Shown here: positions 20,757-30,294 of the stretch, piece after piece
Position numbering within the stretch: the first letter of the stretch is position 1
Layout of the letters: each line of letters opens with the position of its first letter
Source of the DNA: Puccinia triticina
Taxonomy: Eukaryota; Basidiomycota; Pucciniomycetes; Pucciniales; Pucciniaceae
Length of the DNA stretch: 64,000 nt
Reading direction: 5' to 3'
NCBI RefSeq assembly: GCF_026914185.1
Contig: NC_070561.1
Location: 7,440,001-7,504,000 of the forward strand
Made by a program: the position numbers and the translations under genes
Notes under the pieces: generated by a model
Database searches by the model: none
The model's input: the letters and a program-made list of their open reading frames with translations, nothing else
What the model was told of the DNA's origin: nothing

Positions 20757-20763
20757 ACACCGG

Positions 20764-20956
20764 GCAGACATTGAAAAAATACAGTCAGTCATTATCAAGA
20801 GCTCTCTTGATGACTGGCTATACCGTTCATCGAGAGAACAATGACTATCAAGAGAGCTTGGTCATCTACAGAGCCGGTCATTGAGAGCTCTTGGTCATCA
20901 AGAGAGCCAGTCATCAAGAGCTCTTGTTCATCGAGAGAGCTTGGTCATTGAGAGAG
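20764..20956. repeat. GAGCTC-centred palindromic repeat cluster (copy 1)
   Basis: Alternating direct and inverted copies of TCATCAAGAGCTCT and TCATTGAGAGAGC with CCGGT and TGGCTATACC spacers. The same repeat family occurs at 35245-35580. Units of about 20-25 bp pair with one another. Confidence 0.75.
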
Positions 20957-21188
20957 TGTCAGCGGTGGTGATACCAAGACCTAAGTCTTCTAGCTACACC
21001 AGCTGCAAAGAGTAGGGAATAGTCTTTGAGGATTAGGAATTAGCACAGTTTCTGAAGTTGAATACCGGTGGAAAGAGAACAAATATAAAGATATTTTTAT
21101 GTTTTTTAGGCAGAGGGGCTTAACTCTGAGAGCTAAGGGTAGTTAAGTGCCCTCCGTGAATGTTCAGGGCCTGTGAAACAGGGGTATT
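20957..21188. other. Unassigned sequence left of the copia element
   Basis: No gene seen. It begins with TGTCAGCGGTGG, which resembles the ends of the solo LTRs found elsewhere in the window, but no matching end or target duplication was found. Confidence 0.4.
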
Positions 21189-21330
21189 TGAAAGATTTCA
21201 CACAACCAAGAGCGTGTATTTCAGTAATCATGAGAGGTCAATCCAGTATGCTGGAGACATGAGACAGGAAAATATACAGGAAGTACAATGTACCTAAGAG
21301 CAATTCTTGTAGCCACCTTTGAGTGATATA
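21189..21330 (-). repeat. Left LTR of the copia element (part)
   Basis: About 140 bp align closely with 29986-30089 followed by 34057-34117, including the TGTACCTAAGAGC segment where the mariner element sits in the other copy. This copy shows the uninterrupted site with a single TA. Confidence 0.85.
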
Positions 21331-22039
21331 GAGAGAGAGATAAAAAGGAAATGATAACTGATATGTCCGCTGAAGCGGTTGGGTTTGCTAGAAGTAGCTG
21401 CAAAACTATATCAGCACTTCTGATCACTGGAAGGAGTAAGGTGCATTAGTGATCACTCTTACTTGACTCGATGGTGCTTGTTCTTGAAGCTATCCAATAC
21501 AAGCTCTAGGCTTATCGGTGCTGCTCTTGTCTGTCATGCACCAGAAAAAAGCATTAGCTACCATCTCTGAGATTGGGCTCTGCAGCGAAGAATACTTACC
21601 TCCTGTGGAGGAGATTCTTTTGCTGAGGCTGGGACCAAATTGGTCTTGAGTGGCATCAGATTGGAGTGAGCTAAAGAACACAAAACAGTCCTTTAGTCTC
21701 CACCATCCTAGCTGTGACGAGTCCAAGGAATGGTACTTACGGGTCTTGTAGTCCAATTCACTTGGATCGCTTGGGCTGCCTTTTTCCGTCTGCTGACGCA
21801 GCTGAACCTAAGATGGAGCAACGAGTTCAGCCTAAGCTAGATCCCCACGCCTGGACCACATGCATATGCATGGGCTGGAGGAGCGTTCACTGACCATTCT
21901 CCCTGTCTTGGCTAGGGCTAAGCCCCTTTTGCCTTTTCCGCGCAGGGCTTGTGCCCAAGTCTTGACAGCCTACCATGCTTCAATCCGGAAGGGTTGAAGC
22001 AACTTGAGAGACCGGATGAATACCAATGGCTCCCAGTGC
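21331..22039 (-). other. Copia 3' region
   Basis: Expected position of the rest of the left LTR and the 3' untranslated region. No reliable coding sequence; the 88-aa minus frame at 21490-21756 has no recognised motif. Confidence 0.4.
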
Positions 22040-23090
22040 TCAATGAATGATAACCCATCCAACTGGCTTAGTGAAGAAGTCTGCGTTGAGCTTTCTGACA
22101 ATCAGGTCCCAAACGCAATGAATTTGAATTGCCCAGTGTTTTATTTCAAGACTGTTCTGCAAAGTTTCACTCTTTGCTAGGTGTATAGCATAGCCCCCCG
22201 ATTGTATAGCACGGCAATGTGCTGGGGTTGAGGGTGCGTTTTGACTTCAGAGATGTGATTGGAGAGACATGCGAGATCTTGACCTAGATTTCACAGCGCC
22301 TTGTATCCTGCTTTGGTAGTTGACAAGGACACAGTTGACTGCTTGGAGGATTTCCATGCTAGGAGGTGCTTTCCTGACAGTATAGCAAATTTGGTAGAGG
22401 AGCGTTTAGCGTCAGGAAAATCCCCCCCAGTCCGTGTCAATGTATGCTTTCAAGTATGCTTCCAAGTTTTGAAGATACATTAGACCATGAGTCTTGGTGC
22501 CTGCCAGATTGCAATAAATCTGTGTTGCTGCTTGATAGTGGAGAATCCCCGGGTTTTCTAGGTGCCGGGAAATTGAGCTGACAGCATAAGATATGTACGG
22601 TCTTCTGAAAAACTGAGATGGTTGAGCAGGCCAATCAGGATGCAATAGTTCATCGCACTCTTGCAAAAGTCATTCACTTCTTGCTTAGTTTCCCTTCAGT
22701 GTATGTACGCTGCTGTTTTGTATTGAGGTCCTCACAATAGGGTAAGGGATCAGCTTCAGTAAAAAACGGTAGCTTTTCAACATCGAGCACCGTATGACTC
22801 TGAGCCATTGTCGGACAATACAGAAAGCTAGACTTTGACGAAATGTGCATGCTATGTGACAACAAATGTTTTGCCTTCTGGTCGGTAGATTTTGTAGGCG
22901 GAGAAGTCATTGCTGTAGCCATTGTTATACCATCTCAGGCAATGGATCCAAATTTGATTCCTTGATTGTGCTTTGGTTTGACTAACCAAGCTTTGCACCC
23001 AAAGGGTCAAAAGAACGCTAGATTCGGTTTGAACATAAAACATTGGTTCCATTGGAGAGGCCTTGGACTTCGAGAGGGTCAAGCACATCA
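22040..23090 (-). pseudogene. Copia integrase end, reverse transcriptase end and RNase H
   Basis: Pieces in several frames. In transcript order: WLVKPKHNQGIKFGS and GYSNDFSAYKIYRPEGKTFVVT (end of copia integrase and linker to RT), then the RT C-terminus and RNase H region RPYISYAVSSISRHLENPGI with TKTHGLMYLQNLEAYLKAYI, and near 22080 RKLNADFFTKPVG, the usual closing motif of copia RNase H. The central RT with its catalytic motif is not recognisable. Numerous frameshifts and stops make it a relic. Confidence 0.75.
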
Positions 23091-23199
23091 AAGGCTGAGT
23101 CAATTTCTCCTGAGTTTTCGGCCGCGAGAGCTCTTGCGTGTGGACTCAAGAAGCTCTTCTGTTGACCTTGCCTAATACGGAACTGTATAATTCCCTTGA

Positions 23200-23904
23200 G
23201 GTTGTACAATGTGATAGTTTCCCATTGGCGGAGATTGAATTGTCTTTCAGGAAGTAATTGACGCGAATTGGGATGACATAGGGTATAGGCGACTGAATGA
23301 GTGGCAGACTGATTGTGTATATTGAAGCTTCTTGGCCCTTCAATATTTTCCAGTGATGGGCTCTTGAGAAAAGAGTTGTTCTCGTTGGCGTCATTGGTGT
23401 AGGTGAGAAGGGTTCTGAGGACAAAGTCGGTGCCATAGTCTAGCTGCCAGTACAGGATGAAATGGATCAAGAAGACAAAGGTGTCAAGGGAAACTTTGGA
23501 CGGATAGACGTTCTTCCAATCTGGAGGGAAGGCGGTTCGGAGGATAGGCTCCAGCCGCTTGTTCAAGGCCGATGCGCCTTCGCAGACCCGATGCAAGTAT
23601 GACCACGTCAGCTGGACAATCCCCAGCACCATTGCAGCTTGTGTGCTTTTCTTGTTCAGCTTGGTGGTGCACCATTCTACGTTCTTGGTCCACTTGGGCA
23701 AGAGGAGCTCTTGCGGGGCGGCGCCGACGGCTGCACACATCAGTGGGAAGGTGGAGTTCCAGTATCTGGATTTCGAGGGTTTATCAGACATGGAGTGCGA
23801 CTTGCTGAGGATGAGGTTGATCGCCTTGCCCCAAACGGGGTGGTTGACTTCGGCGGCGGCCAATTGGACAACTTGAGCGAGCAAGGGGCCAAGGGTTTCG
23901 GCCA
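23200..23904 (-). pseudogene. TAO3: Host TAO3/Furry fragment, second part
   Basis: Resembles the N-terminal domain of Furry/Tao3/PAG1 cell-morphogenesis proteins, large scaffolds of the RAM/NDR kinase pathway. Visible: MAETLGPLLAQVVQLAA, HPVWGKAINLILSKS, YWNSTFPLMCAAVGAAP, LVQ/LTW-type helix (VLGIVQLTWSYLHRV), LEPILRTAFPP, FLIHFILYWQLDYGTDFVL. The reading frame joins 26952 exactly once the LTR element at 23910-26946 and one target copy are removed. The similarity fades around 23260-23150, where copia sequence takes over. Identification is from recall of the family; a profile search is needed to secure it. Confidence 0.7.
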
Positions 23905-23909
23905 TGGCG
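23905..23909. repeat. Target site duplication TGGCG (left)
   Basis: TGGCG recurs at 26947-26951 on the other side of the gag-only LTR element. Confidence 0.95.
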
Positions 23910-24247
23910 TGTGAGATCAAAGATCTCTTCACTGGGGACAGTCTTGAGTGGGCTCGAGGAGTGCAATTTCTAGTATTTGGGGCTGTATTTCAATAGCTAG
24001 CTCGGAGAAGAATATAAAAGGTCCAGTCTTCTTCTCAGTATATACAATTCAGGAGGGAGCTGGGGAAAAGGGAAAAGGAGAATAAGGGGAAAGGAAATGC
24101 TCACCTAGCTCGGAGAAGAATATAAAAGGTCCAGTCTTCTTCTGCTGAGGTAGGAAGGCTCGGGGCAACAGGGATGATGAGTCCTGCTGCTTACAGAAGG
24201 TGTGACATGTATTTCTTGTGGAGCCCGCGGTGCGCGGGGGCTTCACA
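23910..24247 (-). repeat. Left LTR of the gag-only element (family A)
   Basis: TGTGAGATC...CTTCACA. Contains a terminal hairpin (GAGATC AAA GATCTC), then twice a hairpin AGAAGA/TCTTCT with a TATAAAAGG-containing loop at about 24006 and 24115, separated by a G/A-rich stretch, and a GC-rich hairpin at the end. Shares its skeleton with the LTRs at 34230 and 41976. Confidence 0.9.
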
Positions 24248-24573
24248 GTCTCCCCCCCTATAAAGAAATGAGGCGAGGGAGGGCGCTGAGCAAACATAGG
24301 AGACGACAAGGGGCAGACACCAGAAGGGGGAAGACCCAGACAGACGGCTGGGCGCAAGGCATAAGTCGGCGGGAACAAAGGGGCAATAGGAAAGTGAAGT
24401 TGAATCGGTACAGTCGAGTGCAAGTTGAATATAATTGGGCATGGGGCAGTACAAGGGCCGCGGGCTGGGGCAGGTGGGGGCATCCGGTATCTCGAAGATG
24501 TTGTCAAAATTTTACTCGGTGTGCCTGTTGCGATGCGGCCCCGTAAGCACCGGCCCGCATGGAATTGGTGAAG

Positions 24574-24933
24574 TCAGCGTTTGGGGGAAAGGGAAAGGGC
24601 GACGTACTCCGCTTGGCTGTTGAAATCATTGGGAAAAGTAGCCCCAACGGCGTCAAGGCAGCCTTCAAAAAAGGTTGGCTCATTGTTGCCAATCGGGAGT
24701 TGGTGGTCCTCAAAAGCGTTCTCAGAAGACGTTGCTGCCGAGCTCTTGATTTGAAATGACAAGTTCGACGCAGCTTGCGCGTCAGCTTTGTTGTCTTCCA
24801 TGATCTTGTCAAGTGAGATTGCTTTGGAGTTTGCTATCCGAGGGAGCAAGTTCAATTTAGCTTGCGCGTCCAATTCGCGGTAGAGGGAAAGCGAAGAGAC
24901 GCTCAGGTCGGGGCAGAGGTTGTCGTCCTCCAC
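24574..24933 (-). CDS. Downstream acidic frame of the gag-only element
   Basis: 119-aa frame, MEDDNLCPDLSVSSLSLYRE..., with Ala/Asn/Asp-rich composition (DKIMEDNKADAQAAS). It lies after the zinc-knuckle frame and before the left LTR. No protease or polymerase motif. It may be the C-terminal part of gag or a distinct small protein. Function unknown. Confidence 0.35.
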   Translation of the reverse strand: MEDDNLCPDLSVSSLSLYRELDAQAKLNLLPRIANSKAISLDKIMEDNKADAQAASNLSFQIKSSAATSSENAFEDHQLPIGNNEPTFFEGCLDAVGATFPNDFNSQAEYVALSLSPKR

Positions 24934-25086
24934 ACTGGCTACCCCCGCTGGGGAAGCGAGTGGCCTTCCTGGTTGAGCGGGTTTGCTGGTTTTACTTGCA
25001 GCTTGGGCTTTGGTCCAGGCCTTGGGTTGCTTATAATTAGCAGGTTTGGGGGGGGTTTTAAAGGATGCCAGGATATTGACGTGTGA

Positions 25087-25506
25087 TCAATCAAGGGGAC
25101 CCGGGCAGGAGCCTGCGTCATTCCCACAGTGAAGTTTGCAGAAGTGACATTGGCCCGTGGAGTCGAGGTACGAGCGGAGTCTCCAGAGGAAGTCACTGCT
25201 TGGAGTATTACTGGGAGAGCAGGACCGGGCTTGGGAGGTCGAAAGGCAGGCCCGGGCAGCAGCCAGCCGTGAAATACCGTCCGCATAAGTTGTAGCATTT
25301 TTCTCAAAGACCATGTAGTCAAAATCTTCGGGTTCAAGGATGCCAAAGTCGTATATTTTGGTGCGAAGTTCTTCCGACACGCCGAGAGTGACCCACTCGG
25401 CTAGCTCAAAGTCGGAAATTGCATCAGCGGGTTTGTCAAAGTTGTACATTCTTTGTAGCGTCCGAATTTGTGTACTGAAGATAATGAATGATTCTGAATC
25501 TGTCAT
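25087..25506 (-). CDS. Gag C-terminal part with CCHC knuckle
   Basis: 139-aa frame continuing the gag of the gag-only element, offset from the upstream frame by one stop region. Helical gag-like region (FELAEWVTLGVSEELRTKI), then a nucleic-acid-binding motif CHFCKLHCGNDAGSCPGP near the end, a CCHC-type zinc knuckle variant. Confidence 0.65.
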   Translation of the reverse strand: MTDSESFIIFSTQIRTLQRMYNFDKPADAISDFELAEWVTLGVSEELRTKIYDFGILEPEDFDYMVFEKNATTYADGISRLAAARACLSTSQARSCSPSNTPSSDFLWRLRSYLDSTGQCHFCKLHCGNDAGSCPGPLD

Positions 25507-25515
25507 CGTAGTCTG

Positions 25516-26409
25516 TCAAATTTGGCTTTTCAATTGAGTGCGCCAGAGGCACGGGAGAGCATAGTCAAAAAGTTGTTTCCTGAAATTAATCCAAGGCTTG
25601 CCGAGGTAGGATTCCGACTCAGTGGCGTACAGTGACAGCAAATTGGTCTCTTCAATGAATCCGCCGACCAAATGAATCCTATCATCTGCGTTGCTAACGG
25701 CCCTAGTTGCAAAATGAATTTCCACTGCGTGGATCCACTTCAGGAAGGCCTTGACGTCCTGAAAAGGACCTCTGAACTTGGGGCCGTCAGAGATGCGGTA
25801 GCGCTGGAGATCGATGCGACCAGTACCTGGAGTTGAGGTGGGTTCCTTCTTGACTGATGCTTTGATGAAAATTTTCTCCAAGAGAGCGGTGCGGCTTGAG
25901 ATTTCGTTCCAATCAGCTTGGGCTTGGGCTTGGGCAGTTTGAAGTTGAATTAGAGTGGTCTGTTGTATTGCCATCATGGCCCGTATATAGTCTTTAGTGG
26001 ACATATTGTCCGGGAGTTTGATAGTGGTGGGGTCAATTGGTTGTTTTCCCTGTGCTTGAGAAGAAGGACCTGGCGAGTCCCCAGGGTGGTTTGGTTGTTG
26101 CATGATAGATAATCCGTGGTTCGACACAGCGGGTGGATTGAGAGACACAGTCACGTCGGTCGGGAAAATGGAGCAATCGGTTGCCGAGTCGATCAAGGAA
26201 AGAGCCGATAACGGATCAATCAACTCGAATTGGGGAGAGCTGGCTGGGATTGTCGGTGAGACTGGCAGTGGAACGTGAATGGCTGTTTCGTTCCTCAGTA
26301 GAGCTTCTAGCTGCGCTTGTCTGCGGCGCTCCGCGTTGCTGGCGCGGATAATAGCTTTGGTATCAGTCGGAGGGAGAAGAGGGTCTTTATTTGACCGTCG
26401 TGTTGTCAT
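25516..26409 (-). CDS. Gag of the gag-only element
   Basis: 297-aa frame starting 198 bases inside the right LTR. The N-terminal half is Pro/Ser-rich linker; a Gln/Ala helix (QLQTAQAQAQADWNEI) precedes the Ty3-type gag core GPKFRGPFQDVKAFLKWIHA ... VGGFIEETNLLSLY ... WINFRKQLFDYALP. It would form the particle in which the element RNA is packaged. It ends 10 bases before the zinc-knuckle frame. Confidence 0.8.
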   Translation of the reverse strand: MTTRRSNKDPLLPPTDTKAIIRASNAERRRQAQLEALLRNETAIHVPLPVSPTIPASSPQFELIDPLSALSLIDSATDCSIFPTDVTVSLNPPAVSNHGLSIMQQPNHPGDSPGPSSQAQGKQPIDPTTIKLPDNMSTKDYIRAMMAIQQTTLIQLQTAQAQAQADWNEISSRTALLEKIFIKASVKKEPTSTPGTGRIDLQRYRISDGPKFRGPFQDVKAFLKWIHAVEIHFATRAVSNADDRIHLVGGFIEETNLLSLYATESESYLGKPWINFRKQLFDYALPCLWRTQLKSQI

Positions 26410-26606
26410 GAATTGGTTGAAAAAAAATCAGTCGAAATTTGAGGATCAGTTGAAGTCGTCTCAATCCGGAGGTAGGATTGGTCCAGGCAGTACAGTCAGT
26501 GTGCAGTGAAATGTTTGTCCCAATAGTGAAATTGGGATCGGGCAGTGTTCAGTAAATTCGATAAGCGGAAAAAATCTCCGCTGGTTGGTGAGACTAGAAA
26601 AAAAAG

Positions 26607-26946
26607 TGTAAGAGATCAAAGATCTCTTCACTGGGGACAGTCTTGAGTGGGCTCGAGGAGCGCAATTTCTAGTACTTGGGGCTGTATTTCAATAGCTAGC
26701 TTGGAGAAGAATATAAAAGGTCCAGTCTTCTTCTCAGTATATACAATTCAGGAGGGAGCTGGGGAAAAGGGAAAAGGAGAATAAGGGGAAAGGAAATGCT
26801 CACCTAGCTCGGAGAAGAATATAAAAGGTCCAGTCTTCTTCTGCCGAGCTAGGAAGGCCCAGGGCAACAGGGATGATGAGTCCTGCTGCTTACATAAGGT
26901 GTGACATGTATTTCTTGTGGAGCCCGCGGTGCGCGGGGGCTTCACA
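26607..26946 (-). repeat. Right LTR of the gag-only element (family A)
   Basis: 340 bp, TGTAAGAGATC...CTTCACA. Its terminal hairpin is longer than in the left copy (AAGAGATC AAA GATCTCTT) because of two extra bases. The rest matches 23910-24247 closely. Confidence 0.9.
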
Positions 26947-26951
26947 TGGCG

Positions 26952-27665
26952 GTCTTGACTGACGAGCCTCTGGATGACTCAAAGAGGGTGGCGAAGGTCG
27001 CGATGAAGTCCGGTGTCCTCGAATGCCTCGAGTGGGTAGACCTTCAGCTTGAGAAACTAGACGCCTCGGACCAGGTATCCCAATCTGGCTTCGCCGTCCT
27101 TCTGGTCGCGAAGATGGGCGACCCGGTTCATCGCGTCCATTTCGGCGGCAAAACGGTCGCTGACGCTCGTGAATCTGATTGGACAAGGCTCCAAGGAGAT
27201 AGGCGAACATGTTCATGTTGGGCGTCCTGGCGGTGACGTGCGGATCGGCATTCTTGATTGAGTTGAGGATGATCTCTTCCAGGCGGGTGCCGAGGTCTTC
27301 TCCTAGTGCTTCCCGGGTGACCAATTGGACGATGGAGATCAGGGCGCGACAGAGGATGTAGACCAGCGCCAGGTATTTGCGCTCGGAGAGGACAGCCGTG
27401 ACCCGGCGAGGATTGAGCCAGTTGCCGCTGGTGACCAAGGCACGTTGGATGGCATAGTCATCGCTCGATTCGCCCTGACGGGACTTCCAGCGCATGACGA
27501 AGTTGACGACCTGTGCGGGGTTTTTCTTGGAGACTTGGGCGAGAGAGACGAATGTGGCGTCGAAGACCGGGTCGACCGCGTGGCCGAGACAGCTTCCGCC
27601 GAGGCAGGGATCGGCTTGCTTAGGAGCTGGGCAAGCTTGCTTTCGCATTCTTCGAATCCGGACAG
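26952..27665 (-). pseudogene. TAO3: Host TAO3/Furry fragment, first part
   Basis: Reads, with frameshifts, FEECESKLAQLLSKPIPA, HAVDPVFDATFVSLAQVSKK, VVNFVMRWKSRQ, ALVTSGNWLNPRRV, LSERKYLALVYILCRALISI, LGEDLGTRLEEIILNSIKNA, NMNMFAYLLGALS, then (shifted frame) FTSVSDRFAAEMD and, after a stop, FLKLKVYPLEAFED. These follow the order of the N-terminal Furry/Mor2-PAG1 domain as I know it. At least three frame changes and in-frame stops make it nonfunctional. It is flanked by copia protease on one side and, past the second part, by copia integrase/RT on the other, so it replaces copia sequence. No introns are apparent. Confidence 0.7.
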
Positions 27666-27960
27666 GAGTCGTAGTGTCGAACATGTCAAGGGAGTTGCGC
27701 ATGTGGAGACTAGCTCTTGAATCAAGGACCATATTCGGTTTACCATCTTCACCCTTTGAACCAGTCAGATAACCAAATGACAGGCTCACAAATCTTGACG
27801 AGGGTTGAGGTTCAGGTTGCATCATGTTCAGCAAACTAGTGCCTGAGGAGTACTCTTCACAAGCCTTCTTGTACAGCTCTGGATGCACAGTCCAGAATTC
27901 ACTTTCCGGATGCGGAGCATTGGGATGTGTTCTCCGTCCTCACGGCGAGCGTACCGGCGT
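27666..27960 (-). pseudogene. Copia gag end and aspartic protease
   Basis: Encodes HPNAPHPESEFWTVHPELYK (region after the gag zinc knuckle), EPQPSSRFVSLSFGYLTGSK, and the protease active site MVLDSRASLHM, where family members usually have DSGA; the Gly-to-Arg change would inactivate it. Ends at FDTTTPVRI, where copia sequence breaks off and the host fragment begins. Confidence 0.8.
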
Positions 27961-28880
27961 TTCCTCGGATTGCTTGAGCGTCCGGGACAATTTGCTGCGC
28001 TAGTGACCAGTGCTGTTGAGCCTTTAGAGATACTGCCTGGGAGATTGTTAAGAGTGGCGTAGACTGTGTGAGAGTGACAAGACTTAAGGGTTTAATTGCA
28101 ACTTAAGTTAGTTCATGATTTAAGGTCGACATGAGAACAAGATGGAAAAGAGAGAAAACATGAGGTGCCTATGTACCTTAAGGGCAGAGGTAAGGCAGCA
28201 GCTACAAGCGTTTGCGGATGATACGCGGAAAATAGAATAACAGGAGTGAAGTTTAAGAAGAATAGGAGGCTGTGAAGCTAGAGATGAGAATGAGGGCCGA
28301 GAATGGCAATGGCGCGGAACGAGGTCGTCGCGCTACCGCTGATGATAACAGTCAGGGAAATTCGAGCTAGTGTATTGATTGAGTTTGAGGTGTGTGAAAC
28401 AGGGTGGTTGTGAGTCGAGTGCGCAAGTGAAGCAGGCTGGGAGTGAGAACGACTGGAGAATGGAATGAAGTGCGTTTGTCAGCGCTTCTTTTATACAAGT
28501 CGTGTAGCTTAGCAGGTAGTATCACTGCAGCCACGTACCTAGCTTGGTTGTAGTTACAACAAGCCTGTCCAAGTAAACAGGGACGTAGTCACGGCGGTTT
28601 GGTCTCGACCGGTTTGGACAGGGCTCGCAGTCATGTGCTCGTGATCTGGTTGACACGGTAATTATGGACTGGGTCAGCTGCTTTGTTTCTATTGCTCTGA
28701 CAGGGTCGGTTTGGACTCGTCGACCTGGTTTAGCTTTTATGAGAAGGGGAACTTACTATCGGTGGCTTGAGTGGCGGCGTTGTTGTGGCTGTCGTCTGGG
28801 ACAAGGGAGAAAAGACTGGTTTCACCCGAATCGGGCTGAGGAGCACCCTTGTCTAGTCCGGGCGGGCCTGAGCCCGATAT
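27961..28880. other. Unresolved insertion in copia gag
   Basis: Separates the two halves of the copia gag. Contains TTTTATACAAGTCG at 28489 (TATA-like) and GGTCTCGACCGG-type short inverted motifs, and looks like an LTR or an intron-bearing insert. No target duplication could be matched, and no gene was recognised. Confidence 0.4.
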
Positions 28881-29148
28881 CTGACAGACTGCGTCGTAAT
28901 GAGTGATGCCCTGAGCTTTGCTATGATCGGCTTCGGCTTAGCTAGCAATTTGCCGTTGCTTATTCGAGTTTCCATGAGAGAAGGTCATCTCCGGGAAAAC
29001 CTCGCGACGATGGTGCAACTGAGAATGACACGAGGAATGTCCAAGCCCATTGTTGCAAATTCGACTAGTGCTACTTCTAGCTTGTTATAGGTGTGTGTGG
29101 CGATGTCTTCATCATATGGCCATCACGGAGGTGGATGTGTACTCATTA
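28881..29148 (-). pseudogene. Copia gag, middle part
   Basis: Continues gag past the small TA-flanked insertion: EYTSTSVMA, NKLEVALVEFATMG, then ITHYDAVCQISGSGPPGLDK up to a GTAAGT sequence at about 28760. Two stops are visible near MAI. Only family-level similarity is claimed. Confidence 0.5.
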
Positions 29149-29579
29149 GGGGGGTTCACGTTGCAAAAAAAGCAATGCTGATTTCGTCTGCTCATGCACC
29201 TGTGAGTAAGGTTCATGCCTTGCAGATTGCTTCCAAAGGGGAGCTGCCCAGCCAAACCTTTTTGCTTTCTCACAATTTTCAAAAGCTGCATCTGCTGGTT
29301 TTGGTTGCTGATTTTTGAAATCAGCCTTACGAGGGGGGTTCACGTTAGGCTGATTTCGAAATCAGTCAAAAAACCTTGTTAAAAATTGATGGCTGCTCAT
29401 GCAGGTCTATGCAAGGATATTCTAGAAAATAAATAGAGTTCTCAGCAAGACCTCCCCTTTGAAGGCCTTGCTGAAGGGAATGCTTATGCAGTATTTTTTT
29501 TAAGTTTATGCAGGAAATGTGCATGAGATTTGAAACCATCCGTGACAAGCAGTTGAAATCAGACTAACATGAACCCCCC
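29149..29579. mobile_element. TA-flanked MITE in copia gag
   Basis: 431 bp with inverted ends GGGGGGTTCACGTT / AACATGAACCCCCC and TA on both sides (29147-29148, 29580-29581), as produced by Tc1/mariner transposases. A third copy of the end motif at about 29334, next to a CTGATTT...AAATCAG palindrome, suggests a composite or nested structure. Removing it joins the two gag pieces at KELKN. Confidence 0.85.
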
Positions 29580-29934
29580 TATTTTTGAGTTCCTTCCAGA
29601 TTTTGAAGGCATTGCGAGTATTCTCATTGGTTATCACGTGATTGTAGATGTCATCAGAGACATGACCGCCTAAGATTTGAGCTGCTTTGATGTACTCTTG
29701 TCCGACTTCAGCAGTGGCCTCCTCAGGAAGAGGGCTTTTTGATGCACTGAAGCAGGTTTTAACCGCCAGATATGACTTCACTTTTCTTTGCCGCATGAGA
29801 AAATTTTTGCCATTGAAAGTCAGGCATTTGATGTAATCCCTGTTGTCGCTTGAGCTGGTAATGGTGGCAGGAGCGAGAGGAGCGGCAGAGGGAGAGTCAC
29901 CCAATTGAGCAGGAGCACTGCGAGTACCAGCCAT
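29580..29934 (-). pseudogene. Copia gag, N-terminal part
   Basis: Starts MAGTRSAPAQLGDSPSAAPL, then the copia gag signature YIKCLTFNGKNFLMRQRKVK and HVSDDIYNHVITNENTRNAF. Ends at the MITE after IWKELKN. The start codon lies 52 bases inside the right LTR, as expected for a 5' leader. Confidence 0.85.
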
Positions 29935-29985
29935 CGTGAACTGCTCTTAGAAGTGGATTGGGGTCAACCAGTTGAGATTTAAATC

Positions 29986-30089
29986 TGAAAGATTTCACAC
30001 AACTAAGAGCATGTATTTCAGTCATCATGAGAGGTCAATCCAGTATGCTGGAGACATGAGACAAGAAAATATACAGGAAGTACAATGTA
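29986..30089 (-). repeat. Right LTR of the copia element, first part
   Basis: Matches 21189 onward; interrupted at TA (30088-30089) by the Tc1/mariner element. The LTR resumes at 34057. Confidence 0.9.
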
Positions 30090-30268
30090 CAGCTATATCA
30101 GAAAAGCTTGCTGCTTCCCCCACTTTTTTCATCTTTTTTGCCTTCCCCCCTCCCCAAAAATCTTTCTCACCCACCAAAGATCAGCGGGCAACGGCCGGTC
30201 CCCCCGCCTGCTATATCCGATTGGCCCAGCCAGTGATGAACATGAACCCATCCTTTTTTGATCGTTGT
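30090..30268. repeat. Left terminal inverted repeat of the mariner element
   Basis: 179 bp beginning CAGCTATATCAGAAAAGC. Pyrimidine-rich at first, then GGGCAACGGCCGGTCC and GCTATATCCGATTGG. Pairs with 33878-34056. Confidence 0.95.
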
Positions 30269-30294
30269 AACGCTCAAGAATCCCCATATTGATC

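Larger units (their letters stand above)
23910..26946 (-). mobile_element. Gag-only LTR retrotransposon
   Basis: 3037-bp element in minus orientation with LTRs of 338 bp (left) and 340 bp (right) and a TGGCG duplication. The interior of about 2.36 kb encodes gag and an acidic downstream frame but no protease, RT, RNase H or integrase. It is therefore non-autonomous and must have borrowed enzymes. A G-rich tract (TAGGGGGGGAGACT in element sense) adjoins the left LTR as a polypurine tract. The LTRs differ at about eight or nine positions plus a 2-bp indel. It split a host-gene fragment already carried by the copia element. The layout fits the class called TR-GAG. Confidence 0.9.

Noticed and set aside
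27961..28880. Full LTR insertion with target duplication in copia gag
   Set aside because: Several TG and CA candidates were tried but no five-base duplication matched; left unresolved.
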